Source: Sisyra terminalis
Lineage: Eukaryota; Arthropoda; Insecta; Neuroptera; Sisyridae
DNA: 64,000 nt
Reading direction: 5' to 3'
Assembly: GCA_958496175.1 (NCBI GenBank)
Contig: OY292275.1
Location: 61,209,701 to 61,273,700, forward strand
The position numbers and the translations under genes are program-made. The number at the start of each line of letters is the position of its first letter. Position 1 is the first letter of the stretch. Below the pieces are notes generated by a model. It was not told where the DNA came from, made no database searches, and saw only the letters and a list, made by a program, of their open reading frames with translations. Shown here one piece after another: positions 33,461 through 46,099 of the stretch.

Positions 33461-34306
33461 CTTCTTAATTATATCGAAAATATTGTTGAGAACGACAAAA
33501 AAAAATCCTGTGAAAGTTTAAGCTCTTAATATTAAGAGGTAACGCATCGCAAATTTCGATTTTCCAATTAAATAACATGGGAACAATATTCTCTGGCACT
33601 TTGGAATTTTATAGCTCACGTTGGTGATAATATTTCGGAATGATCAAGGTATATTCTTGTAGAAAAATGAACGATCTACAAAAAAGGTTATGTACAAGTT
33701 TTTGATATATTTATTCTTTAAAAAGTTATTAGAGGTCAAAATTGAACTAAAGAGAAATTTTAGTGTTTTTTCAATTTTTGGACGCAACCATCAATTTTAT
33801 GAGAAAATTTTGTAGGACATTTTTTGTAGAGGACATTTTTTTTCTATAACTTATCTCTATTAAAGTTTTTGATATTTTTCATAGGTCCTAAGTTATTTAA
33901 TTAAAGGAAAAAAAGTGCTCTACCAAAAATGTCCTATAAAATTGATGGTTGCGTCAAAAAATTGAAAAAAATATTAAAATTCCTCTTTAGTTCAACTTTG
34001 GCCTCGAATAACTTTTGGAGGAATAAATATATTTAAAATTTGTGCGAGACCTTTTTTGTAGATAGTTCAATTTTCTACAAGAATATATCTTGGCCATTCC
34101 GAAATATTGTCATTAACGTGAGCTATAAAATTCCAAAGTGCCAGAGAATATTGTTTCCATGTTATTTAAATGGAAAATCGAAATTTTCGATGCTTCTTAA
34201 TATTAATATTAAGAGCTTAAATTTTCACAGAATTTTTTTTGCTCATTTCTAACAATATTTTTGATATAATTAAGAAAAAAAAAAAATTTTTTTTTGAATC
34301 AGTCTA
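33461..34306. mobile_element. Long hairpin element, family 1, lacking its left terminus
   Basis: It starts at TTCTTAATTATATCGAAAAT, reads through a shortened centre (about 33900) and ends GAATCAGTC-TA at 34306. Confidence 0.8.
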
Positions 34307-35799
34307 GTATATATGTATGGGGTGAAATTATATTGCAGAGTTGATATGGAGCCTTGTCGCCCAGAGGCTTGGATCGATAATTTTTGGCAATTTTCGACAT
34401 AAACAATGATAACATATGTGATGTTTCTATTGGATATTGTTGCCGCTTTGTTATTTAGGGTATCACTTTGTTCGATCTTGATCACAGATTTGGAAAGAAT
34501 TGCATTTTGACCGAAAAAAAAAACGTTTATTTTCGGTTTAAAAACCATATAATTATGTGTTTTGTGTAAGACCAATTAAATTTTATTACTCAATATATAA
34601 TAATATGGGTTATTTTGAAAGTTTTTGGATAAATGGTTAAGGGATGTATCGATCAGGGCTTGAGGGATTATTGAGCGAAAAATATGAACTTGAGGAATTA
34701 ACAAACGACAAATTTCTGGTTTATCAAATATGGGAATTTCAGTCGTAACCATTACAAAAACTTGAAAATTTTCAACATTTTTTATTTCGTAGAAAAGTTA
34801 AATCGAAAAAGTTTATCGTTTTAGTAATAAAATTGTAATGTAAAACGAGGATGTGAAAAGTTTATTAATCGACTCTGGGCGTCTATTTGATGGCCTTTAG
34901 CCTATTCTTTGGATCGCACAAAAAAAACAAGATTCCTCTGGGTTGTAAAAGGGATGGTTTTTTTTTTTTCGAATGCATTTCATATGTGCATATACATAAA
35001 GGATACCGATACGTGACGTGATTTTCGATTGTGTCGATGTCATGGTGCGTTTCTCAGATGATGACCATTTCGGGATCTCATTTTTTTTTTGTTCTTTGTG
35101 GCCATTCTTGATCAACCTTCGCATAACCAAAAGCAAACTTGCCTACATTTTTCTGCCACAAATTCAAATTTCCAAGGTAATTGCCCAAAAATTTGGTGCT
35201 GTATTAGATATTTTAATATTTGGGCCTCAAATTGGCTAAGTTTTTGGGCAACAATCGAATGCAAAGTGGCAATAATTGCATGTTTTACGTCCATGTGTTT
35301 AAATTGTCAAAAAAACCGGCTCGATAGATTTGCATAAAATGCACACGATCGATTTAAATCACAAATTGGTCAAAATGTAAATTGTTGGCAGTATGATGCA
35401 ACTGGAAATTTGAGTCTTTTTTTTTGTGGTGAAGGATTTTGTTAGGATTTAAGTGGATGATGGAAATTTTTTCACGTTTTTTTGGTCATATCCGTTGATA
35501 AAATGGTTGATTTCTCTAAACAATGGGACAATATGGTGGACAATAATAAATATTTTGAGGTTGAGGAGACAAAGAAATGAAATGCAAAACGGATATCTAA
35601 GGTGTGCGATCAAATCACCCACCGTATCCCGCACCATGCCGCCACTGGTGCCACTAATTATTGTATGTTCACGTGTTGCATTTTTATCAATTTTTTTTTT
35701 CTTCTTCTATAATTTATTATAATAAAAATATGATTGAGACAAAAGGGACGCAGCCGAAACTTGAAGAGAATAAAATTATTGGTTTATTGTTTGATGGAT
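34307..35799. other. No recognised feature
   Basis: AT-rich sequence. Several overlapping short frames on both strands (34.9-35.7 kb) have no family signature and no consistent splice context. Confidence 0.45.
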
Positions 35800-36165
35800 C
35801 AGTGCTTCTCAAACTAAGGAGGCACGGGCCTCAAAAGGACATTTATAGAGTTGGATATTAAGAATTTTCCCATTGCTCAAATCGCCTGAGTTAGAAGAAT
35901 GAAAATTTTTTGGAAATTTGCTAAAAGTTTTGGTAAATTTAAAACATTGATCTTCCACTACTAAAATAGCGAGTGATTCTAAAACTTCATGTCCAAAATT
36001 TTAAAAATTAATTATCGCGGGATTTGGACTACAATATTGGCAACAATAAAGGACATAGAATGATAAGTATAGTGAATCGGCCCCAGCAGGGTATTTGGTT
36101 CATAATTTCAGGGTATGTTGGTACTATTAAGATACAATAATTCGGCAAGTTTCAGATCCCTATGT
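35800..36165 (+). mobile_element. hAT-like element end and body, copy 2
   Basis: It begins CAGTGCTTCTCAAAC, as at 32178. Shared body words follow at about 36052-36165 (GATAAGTATAGTGAATC, CCCCAG, GGTATGTTGGTACTATTAAG). Confidence 0.6.
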
Positions 36166-36229
36166 ACTATGGTTTCTTCAAAAATCGAAAAAAGCTGGAA
36201 ATCAAAAAAAGGGGCCTGATGGTAGCTTT

Positions 36230-38045
36230 TAGAAAAAAAATTAAGAGCTCTATCGGGTCATAGGATTCTTTGAAAAAAGAGAGCTTTTTCTTCGCTACAC
36301 AGAGAGAGAAAAAAAAATACTACTACTAAGAAAATTGTCTTCATACTATAGGTAAAGTTATTCTTTTGTTTACCTATAATGTAATAACAAATGCTTATAA
36401 TAAAACAATAAATATTGATGTTCTTTTCTCAAGAAAATAATAATTTAGTTACTGGCAATTAGAGAATTGCTCTTGCAGGGATATTCAAATATTTAAAGTC
36501 CTATGCGAACCATGGTAGTCGAAATACGTTGTAGTTTTCTAAAAGAATCTAGTATGCTCATGATTTAGAAGAGACCTTCGGAAATAAATATATTCTCTTG
36601 CATTATCTAAAAGATTCAATACAGAAGATATCCGAAAATAATTGTAACATATTGAACCATGGAATCTTTGAAATTTGTACCGCATTGTTGATATTATTCT
36701 GTGCATTTTTTGAATTCCAACACCAAATTGTTTAGGGGAAAGATTTTTTTCCACCATGGAAAGAGTAAAAAATGACTAAAGTGCAATTGTGGACCAAGAT
36801 TTAGTTAATGTCCTGGCATTATTGTCTATTGGACCTTAATTAGTGCAAGAAATCAATTACATATCGAGACCTGTTGATGTTATTGGGATTCTTATAGATC
36901 TTTACTCTTTTTCGGTGCTTTTTCTTGGAAAATCCCACGAAAAGAAAGTATCCAGTAGCCAAACAATACTCGTTGTTTTTCGATTGAAAAAAAAAGCAAT
37001 ATCATAATCGAAAATAAGAATAAATTGAAATATTTTCCTTTAAAAATCTCTAGAGCATTTATTATTTAATTCTGATCTCGTAGGATACATAAATTGATTG
37101 ATTATTTCTCAATTTTTTTGCGAAAATAAAATCTAAGATATTCCATCACTAATTTCGTATATTTAATGTTAATATGTTAAGACAAATTTAGCCATTTTCC
37201 AAGGCCTTTTTTCGGCAATAAAAACGCGGCAATTTTAAATTTATGTAATTCAATATCTTTGCATGACACAATGATTTTTTGTTGTCGTTGTTGTTGTTGT
37301 AGTTGCGATAATTAATGGCATTTACGATGAAATTCTATATCTTCCAAAAAATATTTGCATGGCTGAATTTGTTACCAACGAATTTAAATACCCAACAGAA
37401 GAAAAAAAAAAGTTCAAGGAAACTAAAACGGACTGAAAATTGCAACCATTTATATTCTCCTAAGAAGTCGATTTGATTAAGAGATTAATTCAATGTTTAA
37501 TCGAATGATTTCTAGTCGAATGCAAAAATCGTGACCGAATGAACTTTCCACATTAAGATTTGGTGAGCAATTTTGTAGTGCGTTTAGATTGCATAACCTC
37601 CCCCCCCCCGTTTGCCGGATCTCTTATCACGACTTGGAGACTTTCTAAATATTCAAATTGCAATCACAAAAGTGCAACATTAATCAGTTCGTAGATATCC
37701 GATTTTTGTTCGACGTTAATTTCGTTTTACATAAATAAAAAAAATAAAGCATTGCCTCATATGTTGAGGTTTAATGGTAAAAACTTTCACTCTAAATTTG
37801 TAATGGTATGTAAAACTTGATTAGCGCACCCTTTCCATTTTCCGTCGTTATGGAAATCTATAAGAATATCGACTGGTTTACCAGTGCAATCAGCATATAA
37901 ATATCGATGCAAATTGATGGATTTCGCCATTTATTTTTTATTTTTTTTGGGCAATACTAGAATCTTTAAATGGTCGTTCTGTTTTACTGGTTGATTAAAT
38001 TAACGTTCTTTGCAAATTGTTTTTGATATATAAATCTTAGGTATA
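36230..38045. other. No recognised feature
   Basis: AT-rich sequence with a (TTG)n run near 37280-37303 and a C-run near 37596-37608. Confidence 0.5.
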
Positions 38046-38048
38046 TAT

Positions 38049-38186
38049 TAGAATGATTCAAAAAAATAATGATTTTTTTTTTCTTAATTATATCGAAAAT
38101 ATTGTTGGGAATGACAAAAAAAAATCCTGTGAAAGTTTAAGCTCTAAATATTAATATTAAGGGTGCCGCATCGCAAATTTCGATTT
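38049..38186. mobile_element. Hairpin family 1, left-end fragment
   Basis: It starts TA-GAATGATTC, includes the CTCTAAATATTAATATTAAG and GCCGCATCGCAAATTTCG blocks, then is cut by Tigger-like sequence. Confidence 0.8.
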
Positions 38187-38546
38187 TCAAAAATATTCAA
38201 TACATAACAAATAATAGACCATGTCGGATTACAGGGAGTGCCGGATTATCGGGGGTCCACTGTACTTTTAGGCCATCTATTGAAAGGTTCGTCTAGGCTA
38301 CATCTTAGAAAGATTATTGTGTTCCAGCCCTAATTTCTGAAGTAAATCCAAGCAAATATTCATTTTGATCCCTATGGATGTTCCTCAACTATATATCGGT
38401 CCAAAGTCAATTTCACCGTAAAAATATACTTTTATCCTTCCCCAACAGGCTAACCAGCTTGCCTTTTTTCCCAAGTTTATCATACTCGTTGGGAAATAGA
38501 TTTAAACGTTAAATAAGTAACTGCTGTCGAAAAAAAATATGTTTAC
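38187..38546. mobile_element. Tigger/pogo-like fragment, copy 2
   Basis: It holds the minus-strand terminus CAGTGGACCCCCGATAATCC with TA at 38263-38264. The remainder matches 32613-32812 directly and 32948-33147 inverted. Confidence 0.65.
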
Positions 38547-38547
38547 T

Positions 38548-39935
38548 AGACTGACTCAAAAAAAAGATTAATTTTTTTTCTTAATTATATCGAAAATATT
38601 GTTAGGAATGACAAAAAAAAATCCTGTGAAAGTTTAAGCTCTTAATATTAATATTAAGAGGTGCCGCATCGCAAATTTCGATTTTCCATTTAAATAACAT
38701 GGGAACAATATTCTCTTGCACTTTGGAATTTTATAGCTCACGTTGGTGACAATATTTCGGAATGACCAACGTATATTCTTGTAGAAAATTGAACGATCTA
38801 CAAAAAAGTCCTCCGTACAAGTTTTTGATATATTTATTCCTTCAAAAGTTATTCGAGGTCAAAGTTGAACTAAAGAGAAGTTTTAATATTTTTTTAATTT
38901 TTTGACGCAACCATCAATTAATTTTATGAGAAAATTTTATAGGACATTTTTTGTAGAGCACTTTTTTTTCTACAACTCACCTCCATGAAAGTTTTTAATA
39001 TTTTTCACAGGTCCTAAGTTATTTAATTAAAATAAAAATAAAAAAAATTAGTTAGAAATATAATAATTCAGGAAATTTTCAGTTTAATGCAAATAACTTA
39101 GGACCTGTGAAATATATCAAAAAATTTTATAGTGATAAGTTATAGGAAAAAAAAAGCTCTACAAAAAATGTCCTATAAAATTTTCTCATTAAATTGATGG
39201 TTGCGTCAAAACATTGAAAAAATATTAAAATTTCTCTTTAGTTCAACTTTGACCTCGAATAACTTTTGAAGGAATAAATATATCAAAAACTTGTACAAAG
39301 ACCTTTTTTGTAGATCGTTCAATTTTCTACAAGAATATTTATCTTTGTTTTATACTGAACAGCGAAAATTAATTTGTGTAATTTGGCTTTGAACAACATG
39401 CATTATTATTATGTTGTAGTTCTCCTGAAGAAGTTGGAAATAAATACCAACGAAACGTTGAGATAATTTCAGAAATAACGTCTTATTATTTAGACCCAAG
39501 TTCCCAAGAACATTATTAATTATTACCACACCATGGATGAGAGCAACCAGGAATTATGTTTTTTATTTCAATAAAATAACTTAGCACCTGTGAAAAATAT
39601 CAAAAACTTTTGTAGAGATAAGTTATAGAAACAAAACTGTTCTACAAAAAATGTCCTATAAAACTTGTAATAGAGACCTTTTTTGTAGATCGTTCAATTT
39701 TCTACAAGAATATACCTTGGCCATTCCGAAATATTCTCACCAACGTGAGCTACAAAATTCCAAACTGCAAGAGAATATTGTTCCCATGTTATTTTAAATG
39801 GAAAATCGAAATTTACGATGCGGTACCTCTTAATACTAAGAGATTAAACTTTCACAGGATTTTTTTTTGTCATTCCCAACAATATTTTCGAAATAACTAA
39901 GAAAAAAAAATCCTCATTTTTTTTGAATCAGTCTA
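38548..39935. mobile_element. Long hairpin element, family 1, interrupted by an insertion
   Basis: The left terminus is TA-GACTGACTC at 38548 and the right terminus GAATCAGTC-TA at 39935. The right arm is broken at about 39344 by roughly 210-240 bases of unrelated sequence, then restarts partly duplicated at about 39581. Confidence 0.85.
39345..39560 (+). mobile_element. Insertion inside a hairpin arm, with hammerhead-like motif
   Basis: Unrelated to the surrounding arm. It contains CTGAAGA-A-GTTGG-loop-CCAAC-GAAACG (from 39426) followed by an AT-rich tail. The class is unknown; it resembles the motif-bearing repeats at 23.1 and 52.3 kb only in the motif and the A+T-rich downstream. Confidence 0.6.
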
Positions 39936-39957
39936 ATATACATATTTAAAGCAAAGA

Positions 39958-40510
39958 CTTTGCATTAAACTGAAAATTCCCTGAATTATTATATTTTTAA
40001 CATTAAATTTAATTAAGTTTTTTTTTTTATTTTAATTAAATAACTTAGGACCGGTGAAAAATATCAAAAACTTTTATGTAGATAAGTTACAGAAAAAGTG
40101 CTTTACAAAAAATGTCCCATAAAATTTTCTCATAAAACTGATGGTTGCGTTAAAAAATTGAAAAAATAATAAAATTTTTCTTTAGTTCAACTTTGACCTC
40201 GAATAACTTTTGAAGGAATAAATATATCAAAAACTTGTTCGAGACCTTTTTTGTAGATCGTTCAATTTTCTACAAGAATATACCTTGGTCATTCCGAAAT
40301 ATTGTCACCAACGTGAGCTATAAAATTCCAAAGTGCAAGAGAATATTGTTTCCATGTTATTTAAATGGAAAATCGAAATTTGCGATGCGGCACCTCTTAA
40401 TACTTAATATTAAGAGCTTAAACTTTCACAGGATTTTTTTATGGTCATTCTCAACAATATTTTCGATATAATTAAGAAAAAAAAATCAAATTTTTTTTTG
40501 AATCAGTCTA
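39958..40510. mobile_element. Long hairpin element, family 1, left-truncated copy
   Basis: It starts at the centre (TTTGCATTAAACTGAAAATT) and continues through a full right arm to GAATCAGTC-TA at 40510. Confidence 0.8.
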
Positions 40511-42130
40511 ACGTTTACGATGCAACTAGACGAGTATTTTCGAGTTTGAATAAATTTTTATGAAATATATTTTGAATATAAAAATAATGTTGAGAAATGA
40601 AAGATAATTTTGTTGGGTATACGTTGACGTTAACAACGAGTTTAACGAGCCGGTGGCTAGTTTGCGATGGTCACGATAGTGGACGTGGATGGATGCAAGA
40701 GTTGGCTTTTCCCCGTGGGCTAAGCCGGTTCTGTACGTAGGGGTGTGCGTGGTGGTATTGCCTACATTGTACATATTATAAATATCCATTCGGCTGTGAT
40801 TCTTTTAGTTGTTATTTGTGCTTTTCACCATACCACTCGACTGCATAAATCTATTTTTCTTTTTTTCTTCGTTTTTTTTTTCTTCAGACGATCCATGCTC
40901 ATATTTGTAGACCATAATAAGCGATTCTGTTATTTTATTTTCGCCAAAGGGTGCGAGTTCGTGCTTACACTAGTTTTTTGGTTTATGAGTTTTTTCCATT
41001 CCAACCACAAATTGCCCAGTAGAACTAAATCACTAATCGACTCTAACACTTTCATTATCTCAATTTTCGATACAAATTCTACAAATTCCATCTTCCAATT
41101 TCTAATAAGAAATATGCCAAATATTCTATGGTTCCCGGTGCAACAATTCGAAAAGTGCAATGCAAATGATGGGACTCATATTTTATGATAAAGGGAACCA
41201 TATAAACCGGTATTTTGGTTGTCATATAATTTTATTTTTTTTTTTGACTTTTTTTTTCAATGTTCATAACGTAGGCTTGAAAAATTATTCGAATAATAGG
41301 CTGGAGGCCTTTTGAAATTGGTGATTTTTATTTCGAGTCATCATCCGTATTATGATATGACCACAATGAGGCGACTCGGGTTCGATCCCCTGTTGCGAAT
41401 AAACTCTAAATTTCAGTAGATTTCCATTAAAAATTATATATATATTTATATTTGAGAGATTTAATATTTTTTTTCGAATTAGATTAGACGTGTAGATAAA
41501 GTAAAGGTAAATATTGTTACACCATGTTTCTTGAAACTTTTTTCTAGAGTCTTAATTTTAAAGATAAAAAATCTTTTTGTCAATATCAACCATTAGTGTG
41601 CCAGGGGGATTACATAGAATATTATTCTGGAGATCACAATTTGATAGTAAATATTTTTAAAAAGTCATTTTTAAACGTTGCAGTTATAAAAATAAGTGCT
41701 TCATGGGAAAACAGTAAAAGCTATTTAATATTAACAACAATCTTCAACCCTTGAAGAAGTCGATAATATTAAGAAAATCTTTAAAACTTTTGCCAAAAAA
41801 AAATACTTAAAAATTTTAATTTAAAACCTTCAAATTTGATTATTAAAAGCTCGTGAATGTACCGAGAAAATTAAAAAAAAATTAAAGCTTTCGATTTGGA
41901 AAAAGCTCTTTTAAGTCTTGAAGAACCTAAAGTTTTTCTAAGTAAAAAAATGAGGAATTTAAAGTTTTAAAAGCTTTTACATTAAAAAAAAGTCTAATAG
42001 AAAACTTTCTTGGGGGTAAAAAGCTCAGATCCTTTTTCATCCCTTCATCAAAGTTTAATCCTGAAGAAAGGTAATGAAAAATACTTCATGAATGAACTTC
42101 AAAGTTGAACATTTTATGTTAACGCAAATT
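40511..42130. other. No gene recognised
   Basis: The first 73 bases match 16586-16652. The longest frame in the window (40745-41188, plus strand) is Phe/Ile-rich from T-runs and has no family signature. A B-box-like GGGTTCGATCCCC at 41388-41400 has no matching A-box upstream. Confidence 0.45.
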
Positions 42131-42131
42131 T

Positions 42132-42519
42132 TATAAAATTTCAAAGCTTCATAAAAGCTCTTTTAAAACTTAAGTCAAAGCTCATGAACCATAAAAAAGG
42201 TTTTTTTTTACAAACAATAGGTTTCACCTTTCAAGGTACCCAAACTAATTTTATGTGCATAAAAAACCGAAAAAATTAAGATTACCTACAAACTTTCAAG
42301 GCTTTTTTTTTAAAAAAAAGCTCAAAGTAGTATCCATCGTTAGTCAAAATTTTTTTCCATCACACAACCAGCAAATTGATCCCTTTTTATTGAAAATTCT
42401 CGTCCTTCGAAGCGATCTAGGAATCAATACAATTTCTGACATTTTCGCAATATAAAATTTCAAAGCTTCATAAAAGCTCTTTTAAAACTTAAGTCAAAGC
42501 TCATGAACCATAAAAAAGG
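42132..42519 (+). repeat. Exact 69-base direct repeats, 319 bases apart
   Basis: Copies at 42132-42200 and 42451-42519 are identical over 69 bases, including CTTAAGTCAAAGCTCATGAA. Confidence 0.9.
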
Positions 42520-42569
42520 GCCTTTCGCAAAAAAAGAAAGACACGACTTATAAATTGAGGTCAATCCGT

Positions 42570-43220
42570 GATTATTTTGTGAATCATCACAAAGCAGTTA
42601 CGGAGTGATCCAAACTACTTGATGACCACTGAGGAAGATGGCTTGGCAATCGAAATAAGTATCTGGGCAATACGTCACGAATATTATTGTTTGAACTTCT
42701 GTTCAAATTTATGTTTATGGTATGATATTTATATTAAATTATACTACATGAATTGGACCACAATATATTCTATATATTGTATACACAGTTAATTAAGCCA
42801 ATTAATTAATTAAGAAAATCAAAATAAGATTTTTTCGCTGACTTTGAACAGTTTTACTATGTATACAATATATAGGATAAATAAAAAAATATATAAAAAA
42901 ATCATACTATAAACATAAATTTGAACAGAAGTTCAAACAAAAATATTCGTGACGTATTGCCCAAATACGTATTTCGATTGCCAAGCCAATATCCTCAGTG
43001 GTTATCAAGTAGTTTGGATCACTCCGTAACTGCTTTGTGATGATTCACTTTGTGATTCATTTTGTGAATCAACACAAAGCAGTTACGGAGTGATTCAAAC
43101 TACTTGATAACCACTGAGGAAGATAGCTTGGCAATCGAAATACGTATTTGGGCAATACGTCACGAATATTTTAAAAAATTAAATTGGACCGCAATATATC
43201 TTATAGATTGTATACACAGT
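42570..43220. repeat. Palindromic repeat with hammerhead-like motifs, three copies
   Basis: A left copy (about 42570-42740) is followed, across an AT-rich centre, by an inverted copy (about 42895-43050) and then a third, direct copy (about 43055-43220). Each carries CTGAGGA-stem-loop-CGAAAT: plus at 42629-42656, minus at 42998-42972 and plus at 43114-43140. Related fragments occur at 19.5 and 58.6-58.8 kb. Confidence 0.85.
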
Positions 43221-44400
43221 AATTAAGAAAAGATTGATTTCCTACATTCCCTTCCACCGAAGGTGGATTTTCAAAATTCATCATTCTCTCAAATCTTTTC
43301 CATTAATATTCCCGAAAAAAAATCCATATTTCCTTCATAGTTTTACCAATTTAATTAAATCGACAATCTTTTAGTAATTAAAATGTTAAGTAAAATTTTT
43401 AATTTTCATCATGAAAAATGCCTCATTAATTTCCAATCTTCGTGTTAATTGCAATTATCTACGGCTTGTCCCATTCATTTATCTACTATAACTCTGTAGG
43501 TACCCACGTGATTTTCTCCGTTTCAATAATTCTCATAGACTTGGTAATCCAGTTTTGAAAACTAGTGCAACACTAGTGGACGTTTGGTTCACAAAAGGAA
43601 AAGAAAAGAACTACCTAGATTCTAAACAAACATAAGACCTTTAGTTGGTAATTTAATGAAGTCGCTGGAAATTTCTAAACACAGAAAATGTGAGTCAAAT
43701 TATTTTTTATTGCGACTTACTGTATGTCTCAGCTATAATTATTCTGTACGAGTACTAATTTATCTTAGTTTATCATCTTTTCAAGTCTCCCAAAATGTAT
43801 ATACATTCAACCAATTACCCATTAACGATTCATAAATATTCAATACGCAATTATGAATTTAATTTATTAAATTAAACGATCAATTTGAACGGCACAGTTT
43901 TGTATGTTATGGCTGAATATTTGCGAATTTTATTTGCCAAGAATCTTAAATATGAGGAATGTTCAAGTATAATTGTTTTGGCCTGTGTTGTTAGCAAAAA
44001 AAAAAAATGTTTATATATATAATTGTACTTGAATTTGGGATTGGCTTAGGTCGGTATATATACGTAAAAGTGCACTTGCAATATTCCTCGTATTTGTTGT
44101 ACATGGAAAGAGAACTGGTTAAAAAGTATTTCATGTGAACTCGACTTTAAACATACAATTAAAATAAATCACAAATGTGTTGAGTATAAAATAATTGAAA
44201 CAAAACGAGAGTGGCACACGTGTTGACTTGAGACTACTGTACTAGAACTGAACAAAAAAAAAATAAAAAAATAAAATAATTGCTATTGTTGCCGTGTAGT
44301 ACACACATAACCATTTTTGGTTGACAAAATTATTTTAACAATCTGACGAACGAATCATTTTTTACCGAACAATTACAGTGTAATTGTAATCGGTGGCTTT
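43221..44400. other. No recognised feature
   Basis: AT-rich sequence. No exon or repeat unit was supported. Confidence 0.5.
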
Positions 44401-44407
44401 TTGGGAA

Positions 44408-45930
44408 TGGAATTTCCAGACTAAAAATCTCCAATATAAAATGGCAAATTTCACAATGCATTTATGAAGCAATTAAAAATCAACCAGTGGTTGATTGGAA
44501 TGACGAATTTTAGATTTACATTAAAGAACAAAAAGAGGTGCTAGATTGGTGGATTAGGTCACTTTTGCTTTAATTATCACAATTTTCCAACAGGTGGTTG
44601 GGGTTCCAAGGCATTTAATTCCCGACAAAATATCCCTAAGGCAAAAAAATCCTGACAAAATATCCCGACAATGGAATATTTGACAACTAAAAGTCTAAAT
44701 TTAACAATGCATTTGTGGTGCAGGTCAAAATCAATCAGTGGTTGATTGTAACAATGAATTTTAGATTTGTTTCAAAGCACAAATGGCGTGCTGTTGGAAA
44801 ATTAAGCTATTTTTGCTCTAATCATCTCAATTTTCCAACAGGTGGTTGGGGTTCTATGACATTTGATCCTTGAACAAAATATCTGTAGACCAAATATCCC
44901 CGGACAAAATATCCCGACAATGGAATATTTGGCAAGTAAAAGTGTAAATTTAACAATGCATTTATGGTGCAATTGAAAATCAATCAGTGGTTGATTGTAA
45001 CAATTAATTTCAGATTTGTTTCAAGGTACAAATGACGTGCTATTGGTAAATAAGGCTATTTTTGCTCTAACCACCTTAATTTTCCAACAGGTGGTTGGGG
45101 TTTTAAAACATTTGATCCCTCGACAAAATATCTGTGGATCAAATATCCCCGGAAAAAATATCCCGACAACGGAATATTTGACAACTAAAAGTCTAAATTT
45201 CTCAATGCATTTGTGGTGCAGTTCAAAATCAATCAGTGGTTGATTGTAACAATGAATTTTAGATTTCTTTCAAAGAACAAAAGGAGGTGCTAAGTTGGTG
45301 GATTAGGTCACTCTTGCTTTAATTACCACAATTTTCCAACAGGTGGTTAGGGCTTTAAAACATTTGATTCCCGCCAAAATATTTCTACGGCAAAAAAAAA
45401 CTTTGTTAAAATATCCCGACAACGGAATATTTGACAAGTAAAAGTGTAAATTTCACAATGCATTTCTGATACAAATCACAATCAACCGGTGGTTCATTGT
45501 AACAACGAATTTCAGATTTTTTTAAGACGCAAAAGGTGATCTGTTGGTGGGTTAGTCCACTTTTGCTCTAATCACCTCAATTTTCCAACAGGTGGTTGGG
45601 GTTCTAGGACATTTGATCCTTCACAAAATATCTGTAGACCAAATATCCCCGGACAAAATATCCCGACAACGGAATATTTGACAAGTAAAAGTATAAATTT
45701 CACAATACATCAATGATACAAATCACAAACAACCGGTGGTTGATTGTAATAATGGATTTCAAATTTGTTTCAAGGCACAAAAGGTGTGCTTTTGGTAGGT
45801 TAAACCACTCTTGCTTTGATCCCTTCAATTGTCCAACAGGTGGTTGCCATACTATGACATTTGATCCCCCGACAAAATATCCCTAAGACATAAGAAAATC
45901 GTGACAAAATAATCGGACAACGAACTATTT
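44408..45930 (+). repeat. Tandem array, about 250-bp unit, six to seven copies
   Basis: The word GGAATATTTGACAA (with variants) recurs near 44409, 44672, 44921, 45171, 45424, 45671 and 45922, so units are mostly 247-253 bases. Each unit also has CAATCAGTGGTTGATTG, TTTTCCAACAGGTGGTTGGGG and ATTTGATCC...GACAAAATATCC. No coding potential is conserved between copies. Confidence 0.9.
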
Positions 45931-46099
45931 GGCAAAACTACAGTTCTTTCGACGCCACAATTTGAAAAACGGATTCTTATCGATCGCGACGATGTAAAAC
46001 GAAAAGGAAGAAGAATTTCTTCAGATTCTTCAGATTTCTTAAAATACAGGTAATTGCTTTAATAAAAAGAAAATCAAGTTCATAGTAATATTCAAGCGA

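Noticed and set aside
40745..41188. 147-codon plus-strand frame, the longest in the window
   Set aside because: Its length comes from T-rich sequence coding for Phe/Ile runs. There is no family signature and no splice or promoter context.
41388..41400. GGGTTCGATCCCC, a perfect-looking tRNA T-loop/B-box
   Set aside because: No acceptor stem partner, A-box or anticodon arm could be folded upstream, so no tRNA is called.
44408..45930. Regularly spaced repeats considered as a CRISPR array
   Set aside because: The whole 250-bp unit is repeated with no unique spacers, and there are no cas genes.
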